A stretch of DNA of 64,000 nt, taken from the NCBI RefSeq assembly GCF_016785945.1, contig NZ_JAEMEF010000002.1:186001-250000 (forward strand). The letters run 5' to 3'. Position 1 is the stretch's first letter, and each line of letters begins with the position of its first letter. The DNA comes from Olleya sediminilitoris (GTDB taxonomy: Bacteria > Bacteroidota > Bacteroidia > Flavobacteriales > Flavobacteriaceae). Below, piece by piece: positions 35,437 to 44,891 of this stretch. The notes under the pieces were generated by a model. It made no database searches, was not told the DNA's origin, and saw only the letters and a list, made by a program, of their open reading frames with translations. Both the position numbers and the translations under genes were made by a program.

Positions 35437-36834
35437 TTACTTTAAGCTTCCTACCATCTCTTCAGGTTTTACCCATTCGTCATATTCTTCAGCAGTTACA
35501 TAACCTAAATTAACAGCTTCAACTTTTAGAGTTGTTCCGTTTTTATGAGCAGTATTAGCTATTTCTGCTGCTTTATAGTATCCTATTTTAGTATTTAATG
35601 CTGTAACTAGCATTAATGAGTTGTTTAAAAGTTCTTTAATTACTTCGTGATTTGGTTCTATACCTGCAGCACAATTAACATCAAAACTTACACAAGCATC
35701 ACCAATTAACTGCGCAGATTGTAAGATGTTTGCAGCCATCATTGGTTTAAAGACGTTAAGCTCGTAATGTCCTTGTGTACCACCAACGCTTATAGCAACA
35801 TCGTTACCCATAACCTGAGCACAAACCATTGTTAATGCTTCACATTGTGTAGGGTTAACTTTTCCTGGCATAATTGAACTTCCTGGCTCATTAGCAGGAA
35901 TGATGATTTCTCCAATACCTGATCTTGGTCCAGAAGCCATCATACGTATATCATTAGCAATTTTGTTTAAAGAGACAGCTAATTGTTTTAAAGCACCATG
36001 ACTTTCAACAATAGCATCGTGTGCAGCTAAAGCTTCAAATTTATTAGGAGCTGTAATAAATGGTTGTCCTGTAAATTCAGCTATATATTCTGCAACACGT
36101 TTAGAATATCCTTTTGGAGTATTTAGACCTGTACCAACAGCAGTTCCACCTAAAGCTATTTCGCTTAAATGTGGTAGAGTGTTTTCTAAGGCTTTAAGTC
36201 CATGCTCTAACTGAGAAACATATCCAGAAAACTCTTGTCCTAAAGTTAATGGTGTAGCATCCATTAAATGTGTACGACCAATTTTTACTACATTTTTAAA
36301 AGTTTCAGATTTTTTCTTTAAAGTATCACGTAATTGCTTAACACCAGGAATAGTGTTTTTTACAATTTTTGTGTAAGCAGCAATGTGCATTCCTGTTGGA
36401 AAAGTATCGTTTGATGATTGTGATTTATTTACATCATCATTAGGTTGTATTGTTTTATCACCTTCACCAATAGTTTTTCCAGCTAATTGGTGTGCTCTGT
36501 TAGCAATAACCTCATTTACATTCATGTTAGACTGAGTTCCTGAACCTGTTTGCCAGATTACTAACGGAAACTGATCATCATGTTCTCCATTTAAGATTTC
36601 ATCACAAACTGTTGCAATTAAATCTCTTTTTTCAATAGGTAAAACTCCAAGTTCACAGTTGGTATAAGCAGCAGCTTTTTTTAGGTAAGCAAATCCGTAA
36701 ACCACTTCAAGTGGCATTGATGCAACGTTTCCTATTTTAAAATTATTTCTAGAACGTTCCGTTTGTGCTCCCCAAAGCTTGTCAGCAGGCACTTTAACTT
36801 CGCCCATGGTGTCTTTTTCTATTCTATATTCCAT
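35437..36834 (-). CDS. fumC: Class II fumarate hydratase
   Basis: A 465-residue fumarase of the iron-independent class II. Visible signatures are [72 protein letters not shown] and [16 protein letters not shown], the fumarase/aspartase signature. It catalyses hydration of fumarate to malate in the TCA cycle. Single gene on the minus strand. Confidence 0.97.
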   Translation of the reverse strand: MEYRIEKDTMGEVKVPADKLWGAQTERSRNNFKIGNVASMPLEVVYGFAYLKKAAAYTNCELGVLPIEKRDLIATVCDEILNGEHDDQFPLVIWQTGSGTQSNMNVNEVIANRAHQLAGKTIGEGDKTIQPNDDVNKSQSSNDTFPTGMHIAAYTKIVKNTIPGVKQLRDTLKKKSETFKNVVKIGRTHLMDATPLTLGQEFSGYVSQLEHGLKALENTLPHLSEIALGGTAVGTGLNTPKGYSKRVAEYIAEFTGQPFITAPNKFEALAAHDAIVESHGALKQLAVSLNKIANDIRMMASGPRSGIGEIIIPANEPGSSIMPGKVNPTQCEALTMVCAQVMGNDVAISVGGTQGHYELNVFKPMMAANILQSAQLIGDACVSFDVNCAAGIEPNHEVIKELLNNSLMLVTALNTKIGYYKAAEIANTAHKNGTTLKVEAVNLGYVTAEEYDEWVKPEEMVGSLK

Positions 36835-37055
36835 CTTGATAATTGATTAAATTATGATTGTAAAATTACAAAATTTTGTGGTTTTAAATTAACACATTTC
36901 TACAATAAAAATTAAAAATTAAAGAATATTATTAGTTATTAGTTTCTGCTCAAAAAAAGCTCATTAATTATCGTTAATTCATTTTTAAAAAGATTAAGAT
37001 ATAATAAAAATCAGTTATCTTTATACTCTAAAATGAAGCTATTTTTACAATACTA

Positions 37056-38672
37056 ATGTTTGTATCAAATTCTGTTAAAAATATAAAATATTACCTTATA
37101 GCATTAGTGATTTTAATTATTGGTGCTGTATTGTTGAATAGATTATTAAGTGAAAACAATCAACTAGAACAACAAAAAATTGAAGCTGAATTAAAAAAAG
37201 CTCATACAGAGGCTATTAATAATGCTAAATCCGGAATACAGGTGTATGCTACTTTAGTCTCTTCAATAAAAAGTTACACTAAAAATTCAGAAACGTTTCC
37301 TTCTGAAAAAAATCTTCAAATATATTTAAAAGATTTATTAGGAAACGTAAAGTTTGATGATTCCATACTAGTGAATTATATTGACAAAGACCACGTATTT
37401 AAATACGTTGTTACTCCTAATCAAATAGATCCTCAAAAACTAAAAGGAACATCTGGAAAATCTTTTTTATCTCCTGAAAGAACGATTGAGCTAGAGCAAC
37501 ACATGTTGGATGATAAGATTAGATTGTTTACTCCAATTAATTTGCGTGAAGGTTGGACAGGTTTCCCATTTAACTTTTCAGCTAGAAATAATAAAAATGA
37601 AATATTAGGTTATTTTTCTCCAGTAATTAATGTCAAGTATCTATTAGATTTTTTTTACACTCATAATCAAGAAAAAATATTTCTTCATAAATTTATAATT
37701 AAAGATAGTTTTGATCTTACACGAGAAGGTTATTATAACGACACTAAAATTTATTCTGAAGTTAAAGATGAAGAATATTATAAAAACTATAACATTAATG
37801 ATTCAGATTATATTTATTCTTCAATCGATTTATTTGGTCTAGAACTTAAAGTCGGTAGTGCCTTTAAAATAAAACCACAAACTAGTATTAAAAATAATTG
37901 CTTAGCTTTTGGTTGGTATGCCATATTATCTATTTTAGTACTATTATCTTTGAGTCAATATTTAAAAAATAGACGTTTAAATCAAACTTTAAAGGAGGTT
38001 AACAATTTGGTTGTTCAAAAAAATGATGAATTAGAAATTAATTTAAGCAAAATTCAAACCTTAATTAAAGAGATACATCATCGTATAAAAAATAACATGC
38101 AAATGGTTGCAGGTATCTTATTAATGCAAGAAAATGAATATGAAGATGAAAACATTAAACAAGCATTAAAAGACAGTCAAAATAGAATACGCTCTATGTC
38201 TTTGGTACATGAAAAACTATATGGAAATGTAACTTTAGAAGATGTCAAAACCAAAGAATACGTTGAGCAATTATTAGAATATGTTGAAGATACGGTAAAA
38301 AATAAATCAATGTATTTAGTTAAAGAAATAAATATTGATGAAGGTTTGTTTTTTGATGCAGAAACAGCGTCAGACCTTGGTTTAATTTTAAATGAATTAG
38401 TAACAAACTCGTTTAAATACAGCTTTAAAAATAATGTCAAAAATAAATTAAGTATCACAATTATTGATAATAGACCTAATTTTAAATTAATCTATAAAGA
38501 TTATGGAGAAGGTTTATCAGATGATTTTAATTATAAAACCTCAGACTCATTAGGGATGGAATTAATTAATATTTTAACTGAACAATTACAAGGTAAGTTA
38601 GAATATAAAAAGTTACCTGAAAGCACTTTTATAATTAATTTTAAACCTCATGAAAAAAGTTTTCATAGTTAA
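37056..38672 (+). CDS. Membrane sensor histidine kinase (HisKA_2 type)
   Basis: A 538-residue kinase. Helix 1 is about residues 10-27 (IKYYLIALVILIIGAVLLN); an extracellular sensing domain of about 240 residues follows, then helix 2 near 285-301 (AFGWYAILSILVLLSLSQYL) and a short coiled coil. The dimerisation/phosphoacceptor segment IKEIHHRIKNNMQMVAGILLMQ is the HisKA_2 form, with the phospho-His in EIHHR. The ATPase part has LILNELVTNSFKYSF (N box) and YKDYGEGLSDDF (G1). No response regulator gene is adjacent, so it is an orphan. The extracellular domain is not recognised. Confidence 0.9.
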   Translation: MFVSNSVKNIKYYLIALVILIIGAVLLNRLLSENNQLEQQKIEAELKKAHTEAINNAKSGIQVYATLVSSIKSYTKNSETFPSEKNLQIYLKDLLGNVKFDDSILVNYIDKDHVFKYVVTPNQIDPQKLKGTSGKSFLSPERTIELEQHMLDDKIRLFTPINLREGWTGFPFNFSARNNKNEILGYFSPVINVKYLLDFFYTHNQEKIFLHKFIIKDSFDLTREGYYNDTKIYSEVKDEEYYKNYNINDSDYIYSSIDLFGLELKVGSAFKIKPQTSIKNNCLAFGWYAILSILVLLSLSQYLKNRRLNQTLKEVNNLVVQKNDELEINLSKIQTLIKEIHHRIKNNMQMVAGILLMQENEYEDENIKQALKDSQNRIRSMSLVHEKLYGNVTLEDVKTKEYVEQLLEYVEDTVKNKSMYLVKEINIDEGLFFDAETASDLGLILNELVTNSFKYSFKNNVKNKLSITIIDNRPNFKLIYKDYGEGLSDDFNYKTSDSLGMELINILTEQLQGKLEYKKLPESTFIINFKPHEKSFHS

Positions 38673-38720
38673 TAGTTATAAAATTTATTAATAATACCAT
38701 TAATAAATTTTTACTTTATA

Positions 38721-38751
38721 TTGTATTAAAAATAAGATTACTTTATATTTG
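38721..38751 (+). promoter_or_regulatory. Promoter of the 57-residue membrane protein gene
   Basis: TTG at 38721-38723, 20 bases, TATATTTG at 38744-38751: a perfect Bacteroidota promoter. Start near 38756 leaves about 27 bases of leader before the ATG at 38783. Confidence 0.75.
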
Positions 38752-38782
38752 CAATAATAATAAACACGAAACTAAACACAGT

Positions 38783-38956
38783 ATGTTCGAATTTGACCAA
38801 TATTTAGGCTTTTTAGCATTTTTAACTATCTTAACCATAGGATTTTGGTTAATGATATTTTTAATAACATTTGTAGTTCCTTATTGGATTGGAGGAAGTT
38901 TAATTGAGCGTTTAAACGAGATAAAAGAAGAAAAAAAAGCTAAGCGTAATGCTTAG
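38783..38956 (+). CDS. 57-residue small membrane protein
   Basis: A short gene encoding MFEFDQYLGFLAFLTILTIG as its first residues, with one or two membrane helices (about 7-36) and a charged C-terminal helix (RLNEIKEEKKAKRNA). It has a perfect promoter at 38721-38751 and its own terminator at 39011-39045, which makes it a convincing independent gene despite the small size. Function unknown; the layout resembles small regulatory or assembly subunits of membrane complexes. Confidence 0.72.
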   Translation: MFEFDQYLGFLAFLTILTIGFWLMIFLITFVVPYWIGGSLIERLNEIKEEKKAKRNA

Positions 38957-39010
38957 TTTATAATATATAAATAGTTTTATTTAGTTTAAACTCAATAAAA
39001 TTCAATTTTA

Positions 39011-39045
39011 AAAAAAAGGAAATCAATTTTGATTTCCTTTTTTTT
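39011..39045 (+). terminator. Terminator after the 57-residue gene
   Basis: AAGGAAATCAA/TTGATTTCCTT stem with a short loop followed by T8. Confidence 0.87.
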
Positions 39046-39082
39046 ATGATCTATATTTAAAATAACAGGACTTTGGATATAA

Positions 39083-39115
39083 AAAAAGCTGCTAGAATTT
39101 CTAGCAGCTTTTTAT
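39083..39115 (-). terminator. Terminator of the TonB-dependent protein gene
   Basis: On the minus strand AAGCTGCTAGAA/TTCTAGCAGCTT followed by a T7 run, 16 bases after the stop codon at 39131. Confidence 0.87.
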
Positions 39116-39130
39116 TATGGTATTAATATA

Positions 39131-41590
39131 TTATCCCTCAAATTCATCACCACCACCATCACCATAGTTTCCACGTTGAGTACGCTTCTTTTTCTGGTTA
39201 AATCTGTATGTAAATGAAAGATTAAAACTACGTTCTCTCCATTGAAATTCGCTTTCACTAATATAAGTTGGAGTAGTAGTAGTTTGTTGTCTTTTACGGC
39301 TATTAAATAAGTCACTAACATTAAATGCTAATGAAGCTCTTTCGTTAAATAAGTCTTTACTAAATGCCATAGATGTTGTGAAAATACCTTCATTATCGTT
39401 TTGAGCATCTTGACTTGGACCTCTGTAAAATAAATTTGTTTGCCAATCTATACTAGCAGGTAAAGTAAATTTATTACTTAATCTAGCAAACCAACTTGTG
39501 TTTTTATTATCAAGTGACAATCCATTAGGAGTAGTACCTTCTACTTCAGACTGGAAAAAATTAAAGTTAGTATTTATTCTCCATTTTCTTGATGGGTTAT
39601 AAGTTAAAGTAAATTCGGCACCAACTCTGTCTTCAGTTGCTAAATTAATAGGAGAACGTTGTATAACGTTAACCTCTTGTCCAGAAATTGTAACGACTTC
39701 ACCTGTGTCAAAACTTATAAAATTAAAACCATCTGTTGCATGTGAATAGTAAGTAGATGCATTAAATGTAAACTTACCAAAACGTCTTAAATATCCTAAA
39801 TCAAATTGTCCAGAGTAACTTGGATCTAATTCAGGATTACCTCTAAATACGCTTGTTAAGCTTGAAAAAGAAGGAAAAGGATTGATAAAACGAGAGCGTG
39901 GTCTACGTAAACGTCTAGCATAACCTAGCGTTACATTTTCTCTGTCACTAATTTCATAACTTAAATTTACTGTTGGGAATAATCCAGTGTAATTACGTTT
40001 ACTAAAATTTCCACTTGTTGGTTGATCAATAGTTAATCTTGTGTTTTCTAATCTTAAACCTAAAAGGTATGAAAAGTTACCAATTTTACTACCAAATTGA
40101 GAATATACAGCAATTAAATCTTCACCGTAGTTAAATAAGTTAGATTGTGTATTGTCAAGCTCTAAAGTGCCTTCATCATTTACAGATTGCACAATAAAAT
40201 CTGTAGATTGAGTGTTAAAATTACCTCTAAATCCGGCTTCAAATTGACAGTTTTCTCCGATTGGAAGCACGTAGTCTGTCTGTAGTAAGATACGTTCTTG
40301 TTCTTCAAAACTAGAAATATCATTAGATATTACGTTATCTGAAAGAATGATTGAATTTTCATTTTCATTATTTTCTTCATATTGAAAATCAAAAGTCAAA
40401 GTATGACCACTATCATTAAAATTCTTATTGAAGTTTAATGAATATTGTATGGTTTTATCATCTTCTAGTTCAGGATCTAGACGAACATTTGTAGAAGTGT
40501 TTCCTAAGGCGTCTGTTTGTAAAGTTGTGTTAGTTGTGTTTCTTTCGTTATCACTATCTCTGTATAAGAAAGATGTCGTTAAAGAAGCAGAATCATTAAC
40601 ATACCATTCTACACCAAAATTAGTGTTTAAACCTTTTCTAATACGCTCATAATCTCTAGTTTCTTCAGTATAAGTATCTGGATCATCAGAGACTAAATTT
40701 CCGTCGTCATCAAATTCTGTATTTAAATATTGCGTGTAAGCGTATGAATTACCTGGTGATTCTCTGTAACTATAACCAGTAGTATTAAAAATATTAATAT
40801 TTCCTGTTCTATAGTTTATGTTTCCTGATATTCCTGCTGCAGGATTGTAACCTACGTTTGTGGTTATGGCTCCATTTAAACCTTGTAATTTACTTCTTTT
40901 TAGTATAATGTTTAGTATACCAGCTGTACCTTCTGATTCATACCTAGCAGATGGAGAAGTAATAACTTCAACTCTTTCAATAGATTCTGCTGGTAATTGT
41001 CTTAAGGCATCTGTAGAACTTAAACCAACCAAACCAGATGGTTTTCCATTAATTAATATGCGTACGTTATCATTACCACGTAAAGCCACAGTACCTTCAA
41101 CATCAACTGAAACCGATGGGACATTATCTAATACATCACTTACAGTTCCACCACGTACAGTTAAATCTTTACCAACGTTGTATATTTTTTTATCTAATCT
41201 TATCTCAACAGTAGTTTTTTCAGCAACAATTTCTATTTCGTCTAATGTTTCAGCATCAATTGCTAAATATTGAGTTGGTAATGTTTGATTAGAGTTTATA
41301 GATTTATTATTTAATACTTCGGTTTTAAAGCCAATGTATTCAAAACTTACAGTATAATTACCTGTTTTTACTTCAACTGAATAATTACCATTAGCATCTG
41401 TAATGCCTCCAGAAACTTCATTGGGTGTTGTAATACTTTTAAATACTACTGTAGCATACTCTAAAGGTGCGTTTGTGTCTTTTTCAAGAATCTTTCCTTT
41501 AATGGTTACTGATTTTTGATTTGCATTTTGCGCAAAAGAAAAATTAGCGCATAGTAGCATTAAGCAAAAGGAAATAATATTTTTAGTCAT
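39131..41590 (-). CDS. TonB-dependent receptor-like outer-membrane beta-barrel protein
   Basis: An 819-residue outer-membrane protein. Signal peptide 1-20 (LLCANFSFAQ end). Residues about 27-110 form a carboxypeptidase-D regulatory-like domain (GKILEKDTNAPLEYATVVF; ANGNYSVEVKTGNYTVSFEYIGF). The plug is about 120-235 (TVRGGTVSDVLDNVPSVSVDVEGTVALRGNDNVRILINGKPS), followed by an OMP_b-brl_3-type barrel ending in aromatic strands (FQWRERSFNLSFTYRFNQ), then a basic-acidic tail ending GGGDEFEG. This is the small-ligand, non-SusC type. No SusD partner is adjacent, so substrate cannot be inferred. A -7 box lies at 41616-41623. Confidence 0.92.
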   Translation of the reverse strand: MTKNIISFCLMLLCANFSFAQNANQKSVTIKGKILEKDTNAPLEYATVVFKSITTPNEVSGGITDANGNYSVEVKTGNYTVSFEYIGFKTEVLNNKSINSNQTLPTQYLAIDAETLDEIEIVAEKTTVEIRLDKKIYNVGKDLTVRGGTVSDVLDNVPSVSVDVEGTVALRGNDNVRILINGKPSGLVGLSSTDALRQLPAESIERVEVITSPSARYESEGTAGILNIILKRSKLQGLNGAITTNVGYNPAAGISGNINYRTGNINIFNTTGYSYRESPGNSYAYTQYLNTEFDDDGNLVSDDPDTYTEETRDYERIRKGLNTNFGVEWYVNDSASLTTSFLYRDSDNERNTTNTTLQTDALGNTSTNVRLDPELEDDKTIQYSLNFNKNFNDSGHTLTFDFQYEENNENENSIILSDNVISNDISSFEEQERILLQTDYVLPIGENCQFEAGFRGNFNTQSTDFIVQSVNDEGTLELDNTQSNLFNYGEDLIAVYSQFGSKIGNFSYLLGLRLENTRLTIDQPTSGNFSKRNYTGLFPTVNLSYEISDRENVTLGYARRLRRPRSRFINPFPSFSSLTSVFRGNPELDPSYSGQFDLGYLRRFGKFTFNASTYYSHATDGFNFISFDTGEVVTISGQEVNVIQRSPINLATEDRVGAEFTLTYNPSRKWRINTNFNFFQSEVEGTTPNGLSLDNKNTSWFARLSNKFTLPASIDWQTNLFYRGPSQDAQNDNEGIFTTSMAFSKDLFNERASLAFNVSDLFNSRKRQQTTTTPTYISESEFQWRERSFNLSFTYRFNQKKKRTQRGNYGDGGGDEFEG

Positions 41591-41615
41591 AGATTTTGGT
41601 TTGTCAATATGACTA

Positions 41616-41623
41616 CAAAAGTA
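41616..41623 (-). promoter_or_regulatory. TAnnTTTG -7 box of the TonB-dependent protein gene
   Basis: Minus-strand TACTTTTG, 25 bases before the start codon. No TTG -33 box at the right distance. Confidence 0.4.
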
Positions 41624-41676
41624 CTTTAAGGTTTAAGCGTGTTTGGTTAAAGCTTTGTTAAATAAAAAAGCATAAA

Positions 41677-42054
41677 TCATAAAGTGGAGTTCTGTTTTGG
41701 TTTGATATTAAAAATGCGTTTAGCAGGTTTGCCAACGACTGCTTTTCCTCCGTTTATTACAATTGGACGTTCTATAATGTCTTGATATTCAATCATTATG
41801 TCAATCAAGCTGTCGTCGTTAAATTGTTGACCTTCATCTACAAGAGGTTTAAAGTTTTCAATCCATACTTTATTGTCTTTTCTGATTAGCTCATCTGGTT
41901 TAACATTTAACAGATTTATAATTTTAATTAGTTTTGGTTTATCTAGAGGTCTATCTTGGTATTTTATGACTTCATGATCATGTTTTGAGGTTTCTAAAAT
42001 TTCAAGGCAAGCGTTTGAGTCTGACGACTCAGGGTTGTGATATATTATTATCAT
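41677..42054 (-). CDS. ArsC/Spx-like protein without the catalytic cysteine
   Basis: A 125-residue thioredoxin-like-fold protein of the ArsC family, paralogous to the next gene upstream. The N-terminal active-site loop that should read HNPxCSxSR is YHNPESSDSNACLE here: the catalytic Cys is Ser and the Arg is missing, although a Cys occurs 5 residues later. The rest is intact, including DELIRKDNKVW and IERPIVINGGKAVVGKP. It is therefore unlikely to be a working arsenate reductase and may have a binding or regulatory role, as Spx does. It is the last gene after prfB and arsC on the minus strand. Confidence 0.85.
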   Translation of the reverse strand: MIIIYHNPESSDSNACLEILETSKHDHEVIKYQDRPLDKPKLIKIINLLNVKPDELIRKDNKVWIENFKPLVDEGQQFNDDSLIDIMIEYQDIIERPIVINGGKAVVGKPAKRIFNIKPKQNSTL

Positions 42055-42100
42055 TAGTTTAGTGAGGGAGTTTGATTGTGCTGAAATAATCGTTAATAAA

Positions 42101-42442
42101 CTATAATATTGTTTTTATCAGTTCAGTAGGTCTACCAATAACAGCTAAATTTTTATTGGTAACAATAGGTCTTTCAATTAGTTTAGGATGGGCTTGTAAA
42201 GCCTCAATAATTTGATTGTCTGTTAGGGTTTTGTTTTTGTAGTTGTCTTTCCAAATGGCTTCGTTTTTTCTAACTAGTTCAATTGGCTTAATATTAAGAG
42301 CAGTAATTATCTCTCTAATTTCTTTTATAGATAATGGATTGTCAAGATACTTGATGATTTCAAACTCTTGGTTTGTGTCTTCTAATAACTGTAAACCTTG
42401 TCTAGATTTACTGCATCTTGGATTGTGGTAAATTTTTATCAT
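42101..42442 (-). CDS. arsC: Arsenate reductase (glutaredoxin type)
   Basis: A 113-residue ArsC-family protein with the full active-site loop YHNPRCSKSRQGL at residues 5-17; Cys10 is the catalytic residue. The downstream arginines are in LVRKNEAIWK and IERPIVTNKNLAVIGRP. It reduces arsenate with glutathione/glutaredoxin or a similar thiol. No other ars genes are near. It begins 3 bases after prfB, so it shares the prfB transcript; it could also be a YfgD-like member whose true substrate is not arsenate. Confidence 0.9.
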   Translation of the reverse strand: MIKIYHNPRCSKSRQGLQLLEDTNQEFEIIKYLDNPLSIKEIREIITALNIKPIELVRKNEAIWKDNYKNKTLTDNQIIEALQAHPKLIERPIVTNKNLAVIGRPTELIKTIL

Positions 42443-42445
42443 TGC

Positions 42446-43556
42446 TTAAAGGTTTTCAGTATCAATATCTTGTTGTCCCATCATCATAAGATAGGCTTTC
42501 AAAAAGGGTTCTATATTTCCATCTAAAACAGCGTCTACATTACCTGTTTCATGGCTACTTCTAACATCTTTTATTAGCTTGTATGGATGTAAGACATAGT
42601 TTCTTATTTGGCTTCCCCATTCAATCTTCATTTTACTAGCTTCAATATCTTCACGTTGTGCTAATTGCTTTTGAAGTTCGATTTCATACAACTGTGATTT
42701 TAACATCTGCATTGCTCTAGACCTATTGTCATGTTGAGACCTAGTTTCTGAACACGAAATTTGTATTCCAGAGGGTTTGTGTGTAAGTTGTACTTTAGTT
42801 TCAACTTTATTTACATTTTGTCCACCTGCACCACTAGATCTAGCGGTTGTAATTTCGATATCAGCTGGATTAATATCAATTTCTATGGTATCATCCACTA
42901 ATGGGTAAACGTAAACCGAAGCAAAACTAGTATGACGTTTTGCATTACTATCAAAAGGAGAAATGCGTACTAATCTGTGTACACCATTTTCGCCTTTTAA
43001 CCAACCAAAAGCAAAATCGCCTTCAATTTCTAACGTTACAGTTTTAATGCCAGCAACATCACCTTCTTGAAAGTTTAACTCTTTAACTTTAAAGCCATTT
43101 TTTTCGGCATACATTAAATACATACGCATTAACATATTTGCCCAATCACAACTCTCTGTTCCTCCAGCTCCTGCTGTAATTTGTAAAACAGCACTTAAAC
43201 TGTCACCTTCTCCAGATAGCATGTTTTTAAACTCTAAATCTTCAATTAAAGTTAATGCTTTATTGTAGCGTTCTTCAACATCAGTTAAAGTTGCTTCGTC
43301 TTCTTTGTAAAACTCATAAATAACTTCTAAATCTTCAATGTATGATTTAGAATCTTCGTAATCGTTTATCCATTTTTTTTTCTCTCTTAAGGATTTCATG
43401 ACTAGTTCTGCAGCTGCAGAGTCATTCCAAAAGTTAGGATCAAACGTTTGCTCTTCTTCATTTTGAATCGCAACTAGCTTATTGTCAATGTCAAAGATAT
43501 TGCCTTAACGATTTAAGGCGTGTGTTAAGGTTTTTGATGTGTTCTGAAGTTATCAT
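42446..43556 (-). CDS. prfB: Peptide chain release factor 2, made by programmed +1 frameshift
   Basis: RF2, which recognises UGA and UAA stops. Translation starts at 43556 with [21 protein letters not shown] and meets an in-frame TGA at 43491-43493. The slippery sequence CTT TGA C (43490-43496) allows a +1 shift into the main frame, which continues [15 protein letters not shown] and then to the stop at 42446, for a total of about 369 residues. The tRNA-mimic SPF motif is in VRISPFDSN and the catalytic GGQ in [13 protein letters not shown]. The ATG at 43399 is internal, not the start. An AAGG stretch lies 6 bases before CTT, a candidate stimulatory Shine-Dalgarno-like element. Confidence 0.96.
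43490..43496 (-). other. prfB: Programmed +1 frameshift site of prfB
   Basis: CTT TGA C in the minus-strand reading frame, the classical autoregulatory site: low RF2 favours slippage of the CUU-reading tRNA over UGA termination. Confidence 0.95.
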
Positions 43557-43578
43557 AATTTTAACTTTGAGTGGATAA

Positions 43579-43586
43579 CAAAAATA
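43579..43586 (-). promoter_or_regulatory. -7 box of prfB
   Basis: Minus-strand TATTTTTG, 22 bases before the prfB start at 43556; no TTG at the right spacing. Confidence 0.4.
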
Positions 43587-43656
43587 GAATTATTACTAAG
43601 ATTTAAAAATATTTAACCACAATTTTAATAATTTTATCAAGATTAAAACAAAAGAT

Positions 43657-44676
43657 ATGATTATTGATTTAAGAAGTGATACCGTTACAAAACCTAGTTT
43701 AGAAATGATGGAAGCCATGATGACAGCTAAGGTTGGTGATGATGTGTATAAAGAGGACGAAACTATTAATGCTCTAGAAGAAAAAGTAGCCCAACAGTTT
43801 GGCAAGTCACACGCTATGTTTTTTCCTAGTGGTACGATGGCTAATCAAACTGCTTTAAAACTACATACTAATCCTGGAGATCAAGTTATATGTGACCAGT
43901 ATGCTCATATATATAATTATGAAGGTGGAGGAGCCTCATTTAATAGTGGTATTTCTTGTAAATTATTAGATGGTCATAGAGGGATGTTTACTGCTAGTCA
44001 AGTTGAAGAAGCTATTAATCCTCCTGAATTTTACCATAGTCCTTTAACGACTTTAGTTGAAATTGAAAATACTACTAATAAAGGAGGAGGAGCATGTTGG
44101 GATTTTAATGAAATTTTAAAAATTAAAGACCTTTGTAAAACTCATAATTTAGGGTTTCATTTAGATGGAGCAAGATTATGGAATGCTTTAGTTGCTAAAA
44201 ATGAAACGACAGTACAATATGGAGCTGCTTTTAATACCATATCTGTTTGTCTTAGTAAAGGATTGGGTTGTCCAATTGGATCTGTACTTGTTGGTGATGA
44301 AGCAATCATGAAAAATGCTATAAGAATCAGAAAGATCTTAGGAGGAGGAATGCGTCAAGGTGGATTTTTGGCAGCAGCAGGATTATATGCACTAGAACAT
44401 AATATTGAAAGGTTAGAAGAGGACCATATAAAAGCCAAACAATTAGGTGATGTTTTACTCAAATCTTCCTTTGTAAAAAAGGTCGAACCTGTTGAAACTA
44501 ATATTGTAATTTTTCAACTTAATGAAAAATATTCAGAAAATGATTTTTTAGAGGTGCTTTCTGACAAGAATATTAAAATCATTAGTATGGGAAATGGGAA
44601 ATTAAGATTAGTAACCCATCTTAATTATTCTGATAATCAGCACGATAAAGTCGTTAATGTGCTAGAAAAGTTGTAA
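43657..44676 (+). CDS. ltaE: Low-specificity L-threonine aldolase
   Basis: A 339-residue PLP enzyme of fold type I. The start MIIDLRSDTVTKPSLEMMEAM is characteristic, followed by VGDDVYKEDETINALEEKVA, FFPSGTMANQ and EIENTTNKGGGACW; the PLP lysine is in VCLSKGLGCPIGSVL. It cleaves L-threonine/allo-threonine to glycine and acetaldehyde. Single gene, divergent from prfB, closed by the terminator at 44684-44722. Confidence 0.94.
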   Translation: MIIDLRSDTVTKPSLEMMEAMMTAKVGDDVYKEDETINALEEKVAQQFGKSHAMFFPSGTMANQTALKLHTNPGDQVICDQYAHIYNYEGGGASFNSGISCKLLDGHRGMFTASQVEEAINPPEFYHSPLTTLVEIENTTNKGGGACWDFNEILKIKDLCKTHNLGFHLDGARLWNALVAKNETTVQYGAAFNTISVCLSKGLGCPIGSVLVGDEAIMKNAIRIRKILGGGMRQGGFLAAAGLYALEHNIERLEEDHIKAKQLGDVLLKSSFVKKVEPVETNIVIFQLNEKYSENDFLEVLSDKNIKIISMGNGKLRLVTHLNYSDNQHDKVVNVLEKL

Positions 44677-44683
44677 TTTAGAC

Positions 44684-44722
44684 ACAGTGTTTGTTAAAAT
44701 TAAAAACACTGTTCGCTTTTTT
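44684..44722 (+). terminator. Terminator after threonine aldolase
   Basis: ACAGTGTTT pairs with AAACACTGT around a loop of about 10 bases; TTTTTT follows within 8 bases. Confidence 0.7.
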
Positions 44723-44891
44723 ACATGTAGTTAAGCTGAATTTTAACACTGTTGGTCGAAATTTTAACTTAGCATTATGAATAAAAGTGACTATTTGTTT
44801 GATAAGTATTTTTTTTGAATGAAATTAGAGAACAGTCGTTATTAGTGTTCGACTAAATATGTTTAATAAATAACCATTTAAATTAACAACA

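Noticed and set aside
43399-43399. ATG at 43399 as the prfB start
   Set aside because: RF2 residues continue upstream to the CTT TGA C frameshift site and a leader frame starting at 43556.
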